A stretch of DNA of 64,000 nt from assembly GCA_004802645.1 (NCBI GenBank), contig SRKS01000005.1:1488001-1552000 (forward strand), given 5' to 3'. This DNA is from Amesomyces nigricolor (Eukaryota > Ascomycota > Sordariomycetes > Sordariales > Chaetomiaceae). Below are positions 46,523 to 57,405 of this stretch, in pieces. The translations under genes were made by a program, and so were the position numbers. A model generated the notes under the pieces. That model did no database searches. It was not told the origin of the DNA and saw nothing but the letters and a program-made list of their open reading frames with translations. Position 1 is the stretch's first letter; the number at the start of each line of letters is the position of its first letter.

Positions 46523-47869
46523 ATGAACTTACAACCACAACAACCGACAAAAATGTCGCAAGCCAGCATCTACGACTCCCTCCGCGTCGTCCAGACCGTC
46601 ATCGGCCCAACTCTCGCCAAAGGCGTCATCAAGCGCCACCCCTGGGTCGTAGCCGCAGCGCAACACCTCGGCCTCGACACCAACGCCGTCCAACTCTGTC
46701 AAGCACTCCGCAAAAAGTACGGCAGTGGCCCCCTCCTCCTCTGGCTCCCCTTTCGCAGCCAAGTCCTCCTCCTCGACCCCCGCGACGTCTCCCAAGTCCT
46801 CAACTCCACCCCCATCCCCTACGGCTCCGACACCCGAGAAAAGAAATCCTCCCTCCGCCACTTCGAGCCCAACCATATTCTCATCGCCGACCCCGAGCGC
46901 CGCGCCCAGCTCCGTCCCGTCCACGAAACCGCCCTCGCAAGTAACGCCCGCGTCCACCCTTTCGCCTACCGCTTCCAAACCGTCATCAACGAAGAACTCA
47001 CCCCCCTCCTCCCCTCCCAGAACAGCCTTGCACCCACCACCCTCGACTGGCCTACCTTCTCCACGGCCTGGTACCGCGTCATTCGCCGCATCGTCCTCGG
47101 CGACGCCTCCCGCGACGATGGCCAGCTCAGCACGGACCTAGACGCCCTCCGGAGCCGCGGCAACGCTGGCTTCCTGCTGCCCGTGGACAACACTAAACTG
47201 GACAAGCTCCAGGCTCGACTAGCTCAGTACATCACCGCGCGCGAGGAGGGCAGTCTCGTCTCTCGCCTGCCACAAAAAGACAGTCCCCAACACGGCGAAG
47301 ACTTTGACCTCGAGAGCCAGATCACGCACTGGCTGTTTGCCTTTGACCCAGCGGGGATTGTCGTGTTCCGGGCGCTGGCGCTGCTGGGGTGTTACGGGGA
47401 GGCGCAGGCGCGGGCGGCGGAGGAGGCGAGATTAAGGGTTGGGGAGGATAAGAGGTACTCACGGGCGGTGTTTCTGGATACTGTGAGGCTGTATCCGACG
47501 ACGCCGGCGATTTTGAGAGAGCTGAATGAAGATGCGGTGCTGGGGGGGCATGAGTTTAATAAGGGGACGGGGGTGATTGTGTTTTCGCCCTTTTTGCATC
47601 GGGATGATGAGAGGTTTGAGTTTGCGGATCGGTTGGCGCCGGAGCAGTGGTTGAATAAGGAAGTGGATTTGGAGAGGGGGTTGGTGCCGTTTAGTGCTGG
47701 GCCGGCGATCTGTCCGGCGCATAACTTTGTGCCGATGGTGGGGGGGTTAGCAATTGGTGCTGTGGCGGGCAAGGCGAAGGTCGAGTTGGTGAAGCCGGAG
47801 TTGGATCCGAAGGCGTTGTTGGGGACATTGGATCATACGGAGGTGAAGTTGAAATTGGAGAAACGGTGA
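46523..47869 (+). CDS. Cytochrome P450 with atypical conserved motifs
   Basis: Single exon of 448 residues. The haem-ligand loop reads PFSAGPAICPAHNFVP, a form seen in a group of fungal P450s with FSAGPxxCPGRN, so the proximal Cys is present. The usual Arg two residues before it is Ala, and the Gly after it is Pro-Ala. The K-helix, normally ExxR in ESVRLxPTTPAILRE, reads LDTVRLYPTTPAILRE, so Glu is replaced by Asp. Upstream, RHFEPNHILIADPERRAQLR and HWLFAFDPAGIVVFRALALL correspond to the C-helix and I-helix regions; the I-helix lacks the usual Thr. There is no obvious N-terminal membrane anchor. The Met at codon 11 (MSQASIY) is an alternative start. Substrate unknown; it may use a peroxide-type or otherwise unusual mechanism. 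Confidence 0.82.
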   Translation: MNLQPQQPTKMSQASIYDSLRVVQTVIGPTLAKGVIKRHPWVVAAAQHLGLDTNAVQLCQALRKKYGSGPLLLWLPFRSQVLLLDPRDVSQVLNSTPIPYGSDTREKKSSLRHFEPNHILIADPERRAQLRPVHETALASNARVHPFAYRFQTVINEELTPLLPSQNSLAPTTLDWPTFSTAWYRVIRRIVLGDASRDDGQLSTDLDALRSRGNAGFLLPVDNTKLDKLQARLAQYITAREEGSLVSRLPQKDSPQHGEDFDLESQITHWLFAFDPAGIVVFRALALLGCYGEAQARAAEEARLRVGEDKRYSRAVFLDTVRLYPTTPAILRELNEDAVLGGHEFNKGTGVIVFSPFLHRDDERFEFADRLAPEQWLNKEVDLERGLVPFSAGPAICPAHNFVPMVGGLAIGAVAGKAKVELVKPELDPKALLGTLDHTEVKLKLEKR

Positions 47870-47951
47870 AGAGAGGTGCTGGCATGAATGATGTACCGGA
47901 TATGTGTAACGATTGCTTCATAACTTTCCACGATTTTTACCATCTCGAGAC

Positions 47952-48484
47952 TCAGGCTTCGTCCTGCGTTACCCACATTGTGCTCTCCGCTTGTATCTTC
48001 TCTGCAGTTTTCGCGAACTCCAACGCCGCCGCCTTCCCTGGTCCTAAGACCTCCGGGTCGCCGAGCCCACCCCCATTCTCAGTCTCAGTTCTTGGATATT
48101 CTTCCACTGGAACTCCGTTGATGGTTGTGTCGACGCCTGCGACAACCTGATAGTCGGAATCACTAACGTTGATAGTGCGTGATTCTTGTCCGTCTGTCTC
48201 CACCGTTACACTCCCGGGGAGTATTACAACTCCGTGTCCGCCCACAACTGTATTCTCAGTGCTTGTTCGCGAGGAGAGGAGGCGGAGGGGGACGGTGGTG
48301 GAAGAGTCGCCTCGTGACGGTTCCTGTTCTTGTTAGTTAGCTGACTGATAGAAGAGACATGGTTCCTCTAAACACTGTAAAAAGCACTCACAGATTTGAT
48401 CCCGCGGAATGGAAGTGCTTTTGCGCACGCCACAAGGTGCAACACCAGCAGAAGTATGCGGCCGAGGTGGTTGATGACGAGCAT
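47952..48484 (-). CDS. Small secreted hypothetical protein
   Basis: Exons on the minus strand: 48392-48484 and 47952-48323, joined across a 67-base intron (GTGAGT donor, AACAG acceptor) in phase 0; 154 residues. Exon 1 is essentially a signal peptide (MLVINHLGRILLLVLHLVAC followed by AKALPF). The mature part has a beta-rich stretch (NTVVGGHGVVILPGSVTVET, then VVAGVDTTINGVPVEEYP) reminiscent of short beta-helix or adhesin-like turns seen in fungal extracellular proteins, then an acidic/Ala tail with no cysteine. I do not recognise a family. The model rests on the signal peptide and clean splice sites. The second exon could be the end of a longer gene whose earlier exons I missed. Confidence 0.5.
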
Positions 48485-48819
48485 TTTGAGAGCACCATCG
48501 ATGAGGGTGTTTTCAGTCTTGCCGAGATCTCTGAGAAGAGAACCAACGAAGAAAGCAAGTGAATAGATTTTCTCCTTGTGCCCGATCCCCCAAACTTCGA
48601 AACACATCCAAAACCAGCAACTTTCTGACCCCTTTTCTCACCCCTTTTGCCCAATCTCCCAGGGTTAGGGTCTGCTTCCTTCTCCCTCTTTCCGGAAAGT
48701 GGTCAGGGTTAGGGTCTCCCTTATCCTTCCAGCCCCTGAAAACACAGAACACAAACCCGCCAAAAAACAACCATCGCCATCAAAACAAGATCCCCACAAA
48801 TGCAAAAGGAAATGCCCTC
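48485..48819. other. Intergenic with two TTAGGG-type 14-mers
   Basis: CAGGGTTAGGGTCT occurs at 48660-48673 and 48704-48717, 44 bases apart on the same strand, between the tRNA and the secreted-protein gene. No further gene is seen. Confidence 0.5.
48804..48807 (-). terminator. RNA polymerase III terminator of tRNA-Val
   Basis: Four T on the minus strand, 12 bases past the tRNA 3' end, the minimal Pol III stop signal. Confidence 0.7.
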
Positions 48820-48893
48820 TGATCAAATCCAGGTTTGAACTGGAGACCTTCAGTGTGTTAGACTGACGTGATGACCAACTACACCATTCGACC
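48820..48893 (-). tRNA. tRNA-Val (AAC)
   Basis: The minus strand starts GGTCGAATGGTGTAGTTGG and folds as a 74-base tRNA. The acceptor stem pairs GGTCGAA with TTTGATC (two G-T wobbles), discriminator A. The D-arm carries TAGTTGG. The anticodon stem TCAGT/ACTGA encloses loop CTAACAC with anticodon AAC (Val). The T-arm has GTTCAAACC (B box). No intron. Valine identity follows from the anticodon. Confidence 0.95.
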
Positions 48894-50567
48894 GTGTGAG
48901 CTTGTGATGTGACGCTCCGCTCGGGGATGGGGTTTGTGAGTGTTGCGAGTCGTAGGGGGCCCACTGGGATCCATCTCGGGTTCGGTCTTCTCGGAGGTCT
49001 TGGTCCAGTTGCTGGCGGGCGTGGGTGGAAGGGGGTGGGTGGGGGAGATGATGGCAAGTTGGGTGGGTGAAGACGGAAACGGGGACGAGATTGAGGTTGG
49101 TTGCGATGGTTGGTAGTCGTAGTTGTGCCAGTTCGGTTGTGAATGGAGACGGCCGGTCTGAGTGGCTCTTGGTGGTCCAAGGTGGCCTTGATGTTCTCAA
49201 CCTGAGGAGAGGGAAAGACAAATGGAGAACAGGGAATCAGGGCTGGTCCAGCTCGTGCAGACGACATGCATGAACCGCTTCCACTTACCAAAGCCTCAAG
49301 GCTGTTCGCCAACATATCCCACACGAACAAGCTCCCACCGTGAGCTAATCACCACCTGTAAGAACAGTTTCACTTTATCACAACACGGGACCCAATGCGA
49401 AGAGAAAACGAGACATCTCATTGCCTAACTTGTCCGAGGGCCCAGGCAAGCCCACCAAGCCCCGTCGCATTCTACCACTTGAACCAGCGTGGTCTCCTCC
49501 AATCGCAGTCATGCAGTCGGAATTTGACCCTTCCAACAAGTTGGTGGATGAGACTCGCTTGGTGTCGTAACTCAGCCCAGGCCCTCCTGTGCGTCTCCTC
49601 CAAGAAAGAAAAAAAAATATTTTTTTTTGGTAATTGTTTTGGTTTGGTTTGTTGTGTTGTTGATGTGTGTCGTCCCTCGCGTCAAAATGTGCATTGTCAG
49701 TCCGGTAGACAGACCGAAGCTGACAAGAAGATTGTGCGCAGACCAGGGCGACGGTGTCGAGTCGTGATTATTGTTGTCGCAGCGGGTCGCGACACCGCCC
49801 GCCGGGCGAAGGCTGAGGCGGCGTGCAACCGGCGCCACTGAGTTGTGATTTGGCTTATTCGGTTTGAGTGGGGTTCTCTCCCCGGTCGTCGTCATGCCAG
49901 ATTGGCTCCGAAGGTCGAGCTACCTTCAAGTTGAGAAGTTTCTTTTTGACCCTTCAACCCTCCGGGGTATCAATGGTTCCAGCGCCAAGAAAGCACCAGC
50001 CGACGCTCTCCTCCCCGCCAGGCATCAACCGAAACGTAGAATGGTTATACCGGTTATGCCCAGCCACCCATCCATTCCTGAACTTCCCCTCCCCCTAACA
50101 CCCCAAACCGTCCCCTCCTTCCCCTTCCCTCCGCCAACCCAACCCCCTGCACCCCGCCAACGCCCTGCGCAGCATCAGCAGCATCAGAAAGAACCCAGAA
50201 AAGAACAGCTAGCAACGTAAGAATCGTGCCCCTTCTTTCCCGTCCGTCCCATGCGCCGTGCCACGACCAGAAGCAAAAACACAAACACTATACCCTTGGC
50301 AAAGCCGCGCCATGCCATCGACAAAGAAAAAGAAACCCGGAACGCCGCCATTAGCGCCATGCAACGCCGTTGTATGACTCCATAGTCCCCCATTTCTGCA
50401 CCAGAAACCCCCAAGACGTCATGAATGTCGAAGGGAGATGGGAAGGACCTGTCCGTCGCCGCGAAAAAAGAGAAAATAGACATGTACAATCGAAAAGAGA
50501 TGAGAAAAACATAACCTCATACTCATCGCATCAACCCGTCACACACCCCTGGCGGGGAGAGAAGAGT
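48894..50567. other. Long region downstream of DHH1
   Basis: About 1.7 kb between the tRNA and the DHH1 stop codon. Open frames are short and without motifs. An A-run/T-run palindrome lies at about 49608-49628 (AAAAAAAATATTTTTTTTT). Part of this may be 3' untranslated region of DHH1. Confidence 0.4.
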
Positions 50568-52410
50568 TTATGCTTGGGGAGGAGGCGCCTGGGGCTGCGG
50601 CTGGCCCTGCTGCCCCTGAGGGCGAGGGCCACGCTGGCCGCCGTAGTTCTGGCGGGGCCCCTGACCCTGGAAGCCACGGCGAGGTCCCTGACCCCGGTGG
50701 CCGCCCGAGACACCCCGGTTGTTCTGGTATCCTCCACGGTTTTGGGGAACGGATGGGCCAGCGCCGTTCTGGCGGTTCTGCCCCTGCCAATCCCCCTGAC
50801 CAGGAACGGGAGGTCTTGGCTGAAGAGCCGGTCCCTGAGCCTGGAAGAGGGCGTGCATGGGCGGCTGTTGCTGCTGCTGAAACTGCTGCGGGAACTGTTG
50901 CTGCTGCGGCTGAGGCTGCTGTTGCTGGGGCTGCTGCTGAGGCTGCTGCTGCTGCTGGTACTGCGGCTGCGGTGCCTGCTGGATCTGGGCAGGCCGGAGG
51001 TTGGAGATGGGACGCGGGATAGATTCGGGATTCTCATAAACGTAGAGGCTCTTGTCGATGGTATGCGGAATGGGGTGGATCTCCGTGCCCAGGTCGCGCT
51101 CAATGTTGTACAGGTTAAACCTGTCGTCCCAGTTGATCAGGTTGATAGCCAGACCAAGGTGGCCATAGCGGCCGGAACGACCAATGCGATGGAGGTAAGT
51201 CTCGGCGTTCTTGGGAAAGTCGAAGTTGATGACGACGTTCACAGCCTGGATATCAATACCGCGGGTCAGAAGATCCGAGCACACTAAGTTGCGGCAAACG
51301 CCGTTGCGGAAGTCGTGGAACACGCGGTTGCGGGCATGCTGGGGCATCTTGGCGTGGCTGTAGAAGCAGGAGTATCCGAGTTCGGTGATCTTCTTGGCGA
51401 GCAGCTCGACGCGGTTGGTAGAGTTGCAGAAGATGATGGACTGGTTGATCTGCAGCTTCGAGAAGAGAGTGTTGAGGCAGTGAACTTTCTGCTTCTCCTC
51501 GACGTAGGCGTAGTATTGGGTGATACCACGCAGTGTGAGCTCATCCATAAGGTTGATCTCGTACGGGCTGACCATGTTCTTGTCGGAGAAATCCTTGACC
51601 GAGATGGGGAAGGTGGCGGAGAAGAGCATGACCTGGCGGTCCTTGGGGTGGAACTGTAGGAGCTGCTCGATAACCGGGGTGAACTCGGGAGAGAGGAGCT
51701 TGTCGGCCTCGTCCATAATGAACATGGGGCATTCGCTGAGATCGGCCACGTTCTTCCCGGCGAGATCGAGGATGCGGCCCGGGGTCCCGACCACAATATG
51801 GACGGGATCCTGCAGGCGGACAATGTCGTCCCTCAGACCAGTTCCGCCGGTGGTGACCATGACGTTCACGCCGAGATGTTTTCCGAGAGTCTTGCAGACC
51901 TGCGATGTCTGCATGGCCAATTCGCGTGTCGGGACAAGGATAAGACATTGGATCTTGGAGACTTTGGGGTTGATCTTTTGCAGGGCGGGAATGACGAAGG
52001 CGGCCGTCTTTCCAGTGCCGTTCTTGGCACGGGCGAGGATGTCGCGGCCGGTCAGGGCAACGGGTATGCTCTCTTCTTGAATTGGTGACGGCTTCTCGAA
52101 GCCAGCCTCGAAAATGCCCATCAGGAGGTCGCGGTTGAGTCCAAAGTTCTCAAACTCCAGGCCCTTGGTGTTGGTCACATCCTAGGTGGAAAGGTAATGT
52201 TAGACCGCCAGCTCGACCCGCACATCCAGTGTTCCGTATTCCCACCTCTGTCTGCTGTCTCGTGTCCCTCGCAGGGAGCCTCAGGTTCTTCCGCCAGTCC
52301 TCTGGGTTCGCATCATCACTGCTTTGTCAGTTTGAAATCCATTGCGAGCCGGCTGGCACGACCTACTTCAGGGTTGAGGCCCGGAGCGCATCAGCTAAGC
52401 TGTCTGTCAT
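50568..52410 (-). CDS. DHH1: ATP-dependent RNA helicase DHH1 (DDX6 family)
   Basis: Exons on the minus strand: 52367-52410, 52246-52318 and 50568-52181; 576 residues. The first two small exons give MTDSLADALRASTLNDDANP and EDWRKNLRLPARDTRQQTE, then DVTNTKGLEFENFGLNRDLL. All DEAD-box motifs are visible: Q-motif FEKPSPIQEESIPVAL, ARAKNGTGKT, PTRELA, TPGRILDLA, DEAD (FIMDEADKLL), SAT, and HRIGRSGR. After ENPESIPRPISNL the protein continues with a long Gln/Pro-rich stretch and an RG/GQ-rich tail (GGHRGQGPRRGFQGQGPRQN). The enzyme promotes decapping and translational repression of mRNA in the cytoplasm and P-bodies. The low-complexity tail probably supports condensate formation. Highly conserved and certainly functional. 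Confidence 0.98.
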
Positions 52411-53152
52411 TTTGACGAATGGGCGTTCCGTTGGGGGAGCACGCTAGGGTGGGGAGCTGGAGGGGTTTCTCGTCAGGCTCGGCTTGCAGGTTTGCGGAAA
52501 ACGAAGGCGCGCTGGTTGACCCGGTCGAGGTCGGCGGGGCAGTGGTATCGTAGAGGTGAAAATTTATGGAAAGGAGTCAATCGCTTGAACAAGCAGTCGC
52601 GCGGTCGCCTGGAGGGTCAAAGATCGTGATTCTGGAAGAAGATGGAAGAGTGGTCTGTGGGATTTGTTGTCTTTTTTCAGTGGAGAGGAGTGGCCTGCGG
52701 TGAGGAGCTCGGTCGAGATTTGCGTAAAGATTCGGTGGTTTCTTCGTGGAGATGTCCGGGTTTGTTCTTGCGGGTTCAATGGGGCAGGGAAGAAGGTGTA
52801 CCTTGGGAGGTGGGAAGGCAGGTCGGGCTGGAGGTCGTTGTGGTTGTCGAAAAGTTCAGGTGCGAGACGCTTTTGCTGGTGTCACGTGTTGGCCTCTGCA
52901 CGCGGCACTCTGCGGCGGGGCTGGCCCTGTGGCGAGAGTGGGGCACAAAGAAGCAGGAGCCAACTGAGACCCTTGTCAGCCCCACCTGAGCTTCCGTCCA
53001 CATCCGCATCACTGATCTAGGTGGGACCTGGGCTGGAACGGACAACCTCTAGCCTCCTCGTCCTCTTCCTCTTCCTTCATCCCCCATTGGCAAGAGACAT
53101 GCCGGCATCTTGTTGTCGGCCTTCTGAAAGATGACCGCTCTAGCTTTAAATC
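52411..53152. promoter_or_regulatory. Divergent promoter of DHH1 and the J-protein gene
   Basis: About 740 bases between two start codons facing away from each other. GTCACGTG-like sequence occurs near 52880 (GGTGTCACGTGTTGG), a CACGTG E-box of the type bound by bHLH factors. No gene is seen. Confidence 0.5.
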
Positions 53153-54040
53153 ATGTTTTCCAGGAAACCAACAACAATTTTACCCACGAGCGGCAGTCGA
53201 CCACTTCGGCTGCGCACGGCGATCGCGCAATGGCACATGCATCCATGTCGTCCCTACGCATCGGTCCATGATGTAAAACCAGGGCAAAAGTCAACTGCCC
53301 AGGCGAGCGAAGACCTGGTCTGGCCGACATCCGCGAAGCCCACGCCGTACGACATTTTCGGGCTTGCGCTGAAGGCGCCCTACAGCAAGGCCCGGTATTT
53401 CCAACTCGCGAAGCTTTACCACCCCGACCGGCAAATGGCGCACGCAACCGACGACGGCATCCCGCATCTGACGAAGCTCGAGCGGTACCGGCTTGTGGTG
53501 GCGGCCAACGAGATTCTCAGCAACCCGCAGAAGAAGCGCATGTACGATATGTACGGATTCGGGTGGGAGAACCAGACGGACCCTCAGACGCGGCATCGTG
53601 AGGCGGACCGAGCCTGGCGACAGGAACCGGGGAACGCGAGCATGAACGCGACGTGGGAAGATTGGGAGCGGTGGTATCAGAAGCAGAATGGCAAGGAAGA
53701 AGGCGACAAGCAGGAGAAGGTGTTTACCTCGAACATCATGTTCATGGGCATCGTCTCGTTCTTCCTGATTGTTGGCACGTGGAGCGGGATGACGCGGGCT
53801 GGTACAAATTCGATCAGCATGCTCGAGCAGCGGGACGAGCGGCATGCCGCCATCAGCAAGGAGCTGCGGGAACGACAGACTCAGAGATTTGGGCTGGACC
53901 GCGAGGACAGGGTGCAGAACTTCGTTCGGCAACGAGAGATTGAGAAATGGGCACATGGTGCTACTAGCCATGGGGTACCTGCTCTTCCGGCGCCCGCGGC
54001 AAACAGTGTCCCCAGCACGAGCCCTCGGGCGGATGGATAG
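53153..54040 (+). CDS. J-domain (DnaJ/Hsp40) protein with membrane anchor, probably mitochondrial
   Basis: Single exon of 295 residues. The first 38 residues (MFSRKPTTILPTSGSRPLRL and on) are basic, with Ser/Thr and no acids, like a mitochondrial presequence. A J-domain spans about 64-142: TPYDIFGLALKAPYSKARYF, the invariant HPD (residues 90-92, LYHPDRQ), and NEILSNPQKKRMYDMYG. The HPD loop stimulates Hsp70 ATPase. A Trp-rich segment follows (WEDWERWYQKQNG), then a transmembrane helix at about 193-212 (NIMFMGIVSFFLIVGTW), leaving a charged tail (RQTQRFGLDREDRVQNFVRQ). The arrangement suggests a J-protein anchored in a mitochondrial or ER membrane. It has no Gly/Phe or zinc-finger region, so it is class C. 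Its Hsp70 partner is not known. Confidence 0.9.
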   Translation: MFSRKPTTILPTSGSRPLRLRTAIAQWHMHPCRPYASVHDVKPGQKSTAQASEDLVWPTSAKPTPYDIFGLALKAPYSKARYFQLAKLYHPDRQMAHATDDGIPHLTKLERYRLVVAANEILSNPQKKRMYDMYGFGWENQTDPQTRHREADRAWRQEPGNASMNATWEDWERWYQKQNGKEEGDKQEKVFTSNIMFMGIVSFFLIVGTWSGMTRAGTNSISMLEQRDERHAAISKELRERQTQRFGLDREDRVQNFVRQREIEKWAHGATSHGVPALPAPAANSVPSTSPRADG

Positions 54041-55422
54041 CGGCAGCACAGGGTTCGACACTGCTCGAGGTTGTCCATGACCATGACCATTCCAGCAACT
54101 CGGGTTCCGACCCTCGGGCGGTCCCTTTCCGAAGCAGCTGCATGCCTGCCACTAGTACACACGGATGGTGCCCTCCGGGCGCGAGCAAAGAGCATTTTGG
54201 GGCAGACGCCAGTCTCCATCGATGGAATGAGAGTCAAGCTCTTGGAGTGACAGCCGTTTGATGGCGCGATTGACGATTCGATCAGATTGTCACAAAACAA
54301 AAGAAACCATCCCTACTCTGCCGTATAGGCTCGCTTCAGATGTTCTGCTATAGCTGCGAGTCAGACGACCTTTCTCTGGAGCATGGATCACTTTGCGGTT
54401 CAAGGTTGGAGGGTGCGAAAGGGAAGGAGATCCGTCATTTGGGATATGTGTTTCTTTTTGAGCATATGCCCCTTACTTGCATATCTCTCTTGTATTTTTG
54501 TTGTTAAACGGGTACTCCTTTATCGGGACTTATCTCTGCCTGCTCCACAACAACCGCTCTGGTTGGTCCAGGGTTCGGTGTAAGCCAGAGAGAACACCCA
54601 CAACAAGCATCAACCCAAAGTGACCTGAACAATCGCTGCCTTGTTGCAGTGGTTGTTCTTTTCCATCGTGCGAGGAGCAAAACTTAAGGTTATTAATTGG
54701 CCCTAACCCTTTACAGAAGGCCAACTCTTTGCAATGTCACACGGTCTCGGCAAACACCGCAAATCATTAACTACCCTCCATCATCAAGACTCTCAACAGT
54801 AAGCGAAGGAGAAGGGGCCATTGATTTGGATCCAATTGGCCCTTTTTATTTTTTAATCTGTGAGTGTTTAAGAAAACAAAAGGAATGGTTGGTTAACTGG
54901 CTGCCAGTGGACTTGGAGGTCTGAGTGGAATTGAAGCGAAACTGCAAAAGACAGCAACACCAACGCCCCATGGACAACATCAAAGCCATTGTCTGATTCA
55001 ACCCAAACTTGCCTTTTCCCACTTCTTTCATTCATTTCCAAGCCTTTCAATAGCATGATTTATGCTCCAGGTGCACCTTTAGCGGCTGGTGTTTGGTCAA
55101 CTGGGTTCCTTCCTGGGTGTGCCACATGCCTGGCTGTTCAGTCTCAACAGGGAGATATCTCGAGCCTCTTCCCTAGATAACGCCTCAAACTCTCCACGCG
55201 CGTGACGCGCTCTTTCTTGTTTTTTTTTTCCCCGCCTATGGTCGACTTCTTCCTCCACACCACACCTTTCCCACCAGCTTTTTCTTCAATTGCTCTCTTC
55301 TTCCCCGCCCAACGCCTGACTTCTTCAATTCTTCAATCTTCCTCTCCTTCTTGCAACTGATGAGAAGCCTCATCGCACGCTTCGTCTTTTAAGTTTTGCT
55401 CTTCTAACTTCAAACACTCATC
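54041..55422. other. Intergenic region
   Basis: About 1.4 kb. The final 220 bases (T-run then CT-rich) form a typical core promoter and leader for the next gene. No RNA gene recognised. Confidence 0.45.
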
Positions 55423-57405
55423 ATGCAGACCGACAGACTGGCCCATTCCAGTTCTCAGCAGCCTGGTTGGCAGCTCATCAAACCAATTTCACAGTTCCCA
55501 GTTCAATTGCACATGATTCAGTCGATGGTCAATAACCCCATGCCTGGTCAGCGATGGGAGCAGCAGACCGACCAGCAGCGCTTCAATTTCTTCAACGCCC
55601 ATCTGTTTTACGAGGTCCCAGGTCATGAATTGAGCCAATCTGTGCTGTCTGGTCAGCAGCAGGACCCCATCCGTGGCTACGATCCTCCGATCCGAGCCGC
55701 GATTGATGGCGCCGGTCACTATCCTGGACACACAACTGGAAGAGAGGACTTCCAACAGCAGGAACGGCATCGGGACAAGCGCAGACGGATCAAGGATGAC
55801 ACCGCTCGAGAGGAAGCATCCCAACACTTCCATTTGGGGCAGTATGTGTCGCCCATACCGTTGTCTAAGAGCGGTCCGCGGGGCCCTGCACAACCCCCAA
55901 CCGAAACACCATCCAAATCAATTCGCCACGAGCTCATGACGTCTGCTCTGTTGTCTGGTCAACTTCAGAAGCGACTTCAGCAGTTTTCCGACTTGCCCCC
56001 GGAGATCCAATCCATGATCTTTACTGAGGCAATCTGCAAGCCAAACGTCCACTTTGCCAGGCCCGTGGAATCGGTTTCTGGTCAGATGTGGACGTTCAAC
56101 TTTGCCCCAATGGCCGGTAAGAAAGACAAGTCGGGCTACCGCCAGCTCAAGGCCATCAGTGCAGTCAACCGGTTGGCCAACAAGGCTGTGCGCTTGGCCA
56201 CAAAGAAGAACGAGCTCACGGCAGCACGGTTGCCGTTTACACTCAAGCCACATGGACAGTCACCGCGGTTCGATGGTGCTGAGGACTTGGTCTTTATCGA
56301 CTTCCCCAAGCGCTCTGGGAGTACCACAGCCCCATCCGAGTTTATGGTAAGCAGGCTGTTTACTTGTTGAAATTTTCCGCATTGCTTTGAGCTGTCCCTC
56401 TCCTCTCGCCAGAGAAACCTATCTCTCCATAACTCCACCTTTAGCAGCCAACATCTTCCCACCAAATTACACATCAAAACACTAACATCATCGATAGCAC
56501 AACTACAACCAATACCTGACTGCCACCCTCCGAGCCTTCAACCACTACGACGTCGCTCTTCAGTGCAAAGACATCCAGAAACTCGCCCTCAAGTACAGCC
56601 ACAACCACCACACCTCCTTCTCTCCCAAGGCCACCTTCCGCTGCGCCCGCGACCCGACAAACCCCCTCGACCCCCACCAAAAACACGAAGGCTGGCGCAT
56701 GTGTCCCGAGGAGCTCTTCGCCTTCGTGAACTGCTTCCCAAAGCTGCGCGAGCTCTGCATCATCCTGGAATCCTCCCGCACCAAATCAGAGAAGGCCTGT
56801 GTCGAGCAGTACCTCAAAAACTACTACACCCGTAAGCCCCCTTCTGCCCCATGCCCACACCCAAGCACCGCGACTAACCCCTCCAAAAGTCCCAGCCTCC
56901 TCCTCCCTCCGCCGCACCCTCACAGTCCACGTACGCAACAATTCCTGCTGTTTTGCCCCTTTCTGGCTCTCTCAGGAGCTGTTTTGCTCCCGAGACAGCC
57001 CCTCACCCCGATACGGAAGCAAATGACTGACATTGTTGGTAGCACGCCACAGACCACTCCTACATCGAACTTCACCCCACCCTTATGCTCTCCCCTTACC
57101 AAACCCCCCTCCCACCCCGCGCGTCCAAAACCGTCCGCTTCAAACTCGAGCACCTAACCAGCGTCCAAAAGATGCTTCACGAGATGAAGAATGTCCATCT
57201 CCTGCGCGACACTCTGCCAGACCAGACTGCGCAGGAGGCGGCACAGTGGGCGAGCATGTATCGCATGACGTTGGGGGAGAGGAAGGCGCTTGTGTGTAAG
57301 GTGTTGATTGCGACGAATGCGCTTGGGGAAGAGAGGGTGAGGGAGGTGGAGGGGGGATGGAAGGGAGTGGTGGGGGGGGAGGTGAGGGATGTTTTGGGGG
57401 TTTGA
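55423..57405 (+). CDS. 2EXR-type (F-box-like) domain protein
   Basis: Exons 55423-56346, 56498-56831, 56890-56930 and 57043-57405; 553 residues with all phases consistent. Residues 1-175 are Gln-rich and charged without recognised domain. From about 185 the 2EXR signature appears: FSDLPPEIQSMIFTEAICKP with NVHFARPV, followed by a long separation typical of the family, then LTATLRAFNHYDVALQCKDI, FAFVNCFPKLRELCIILES and SYIELHPTLMLSPYQTPLPP. Proteins with this domain are abundant in filamentous ascomycetes, resemble F-box proteins at their start, and have no known biochemical role. The third exon is only 41 bases; a second AG six bases downstream would also keep the frame. No signal peptide. 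Confidence 0.8.

Noticed and set aside
50570..51287. Plus-strand open frames opposite DHH1
   Set aside because: They are antisense to the Gln/Gly-rich tail; CAG/CTG-rich coding DNA stays open on both strands.
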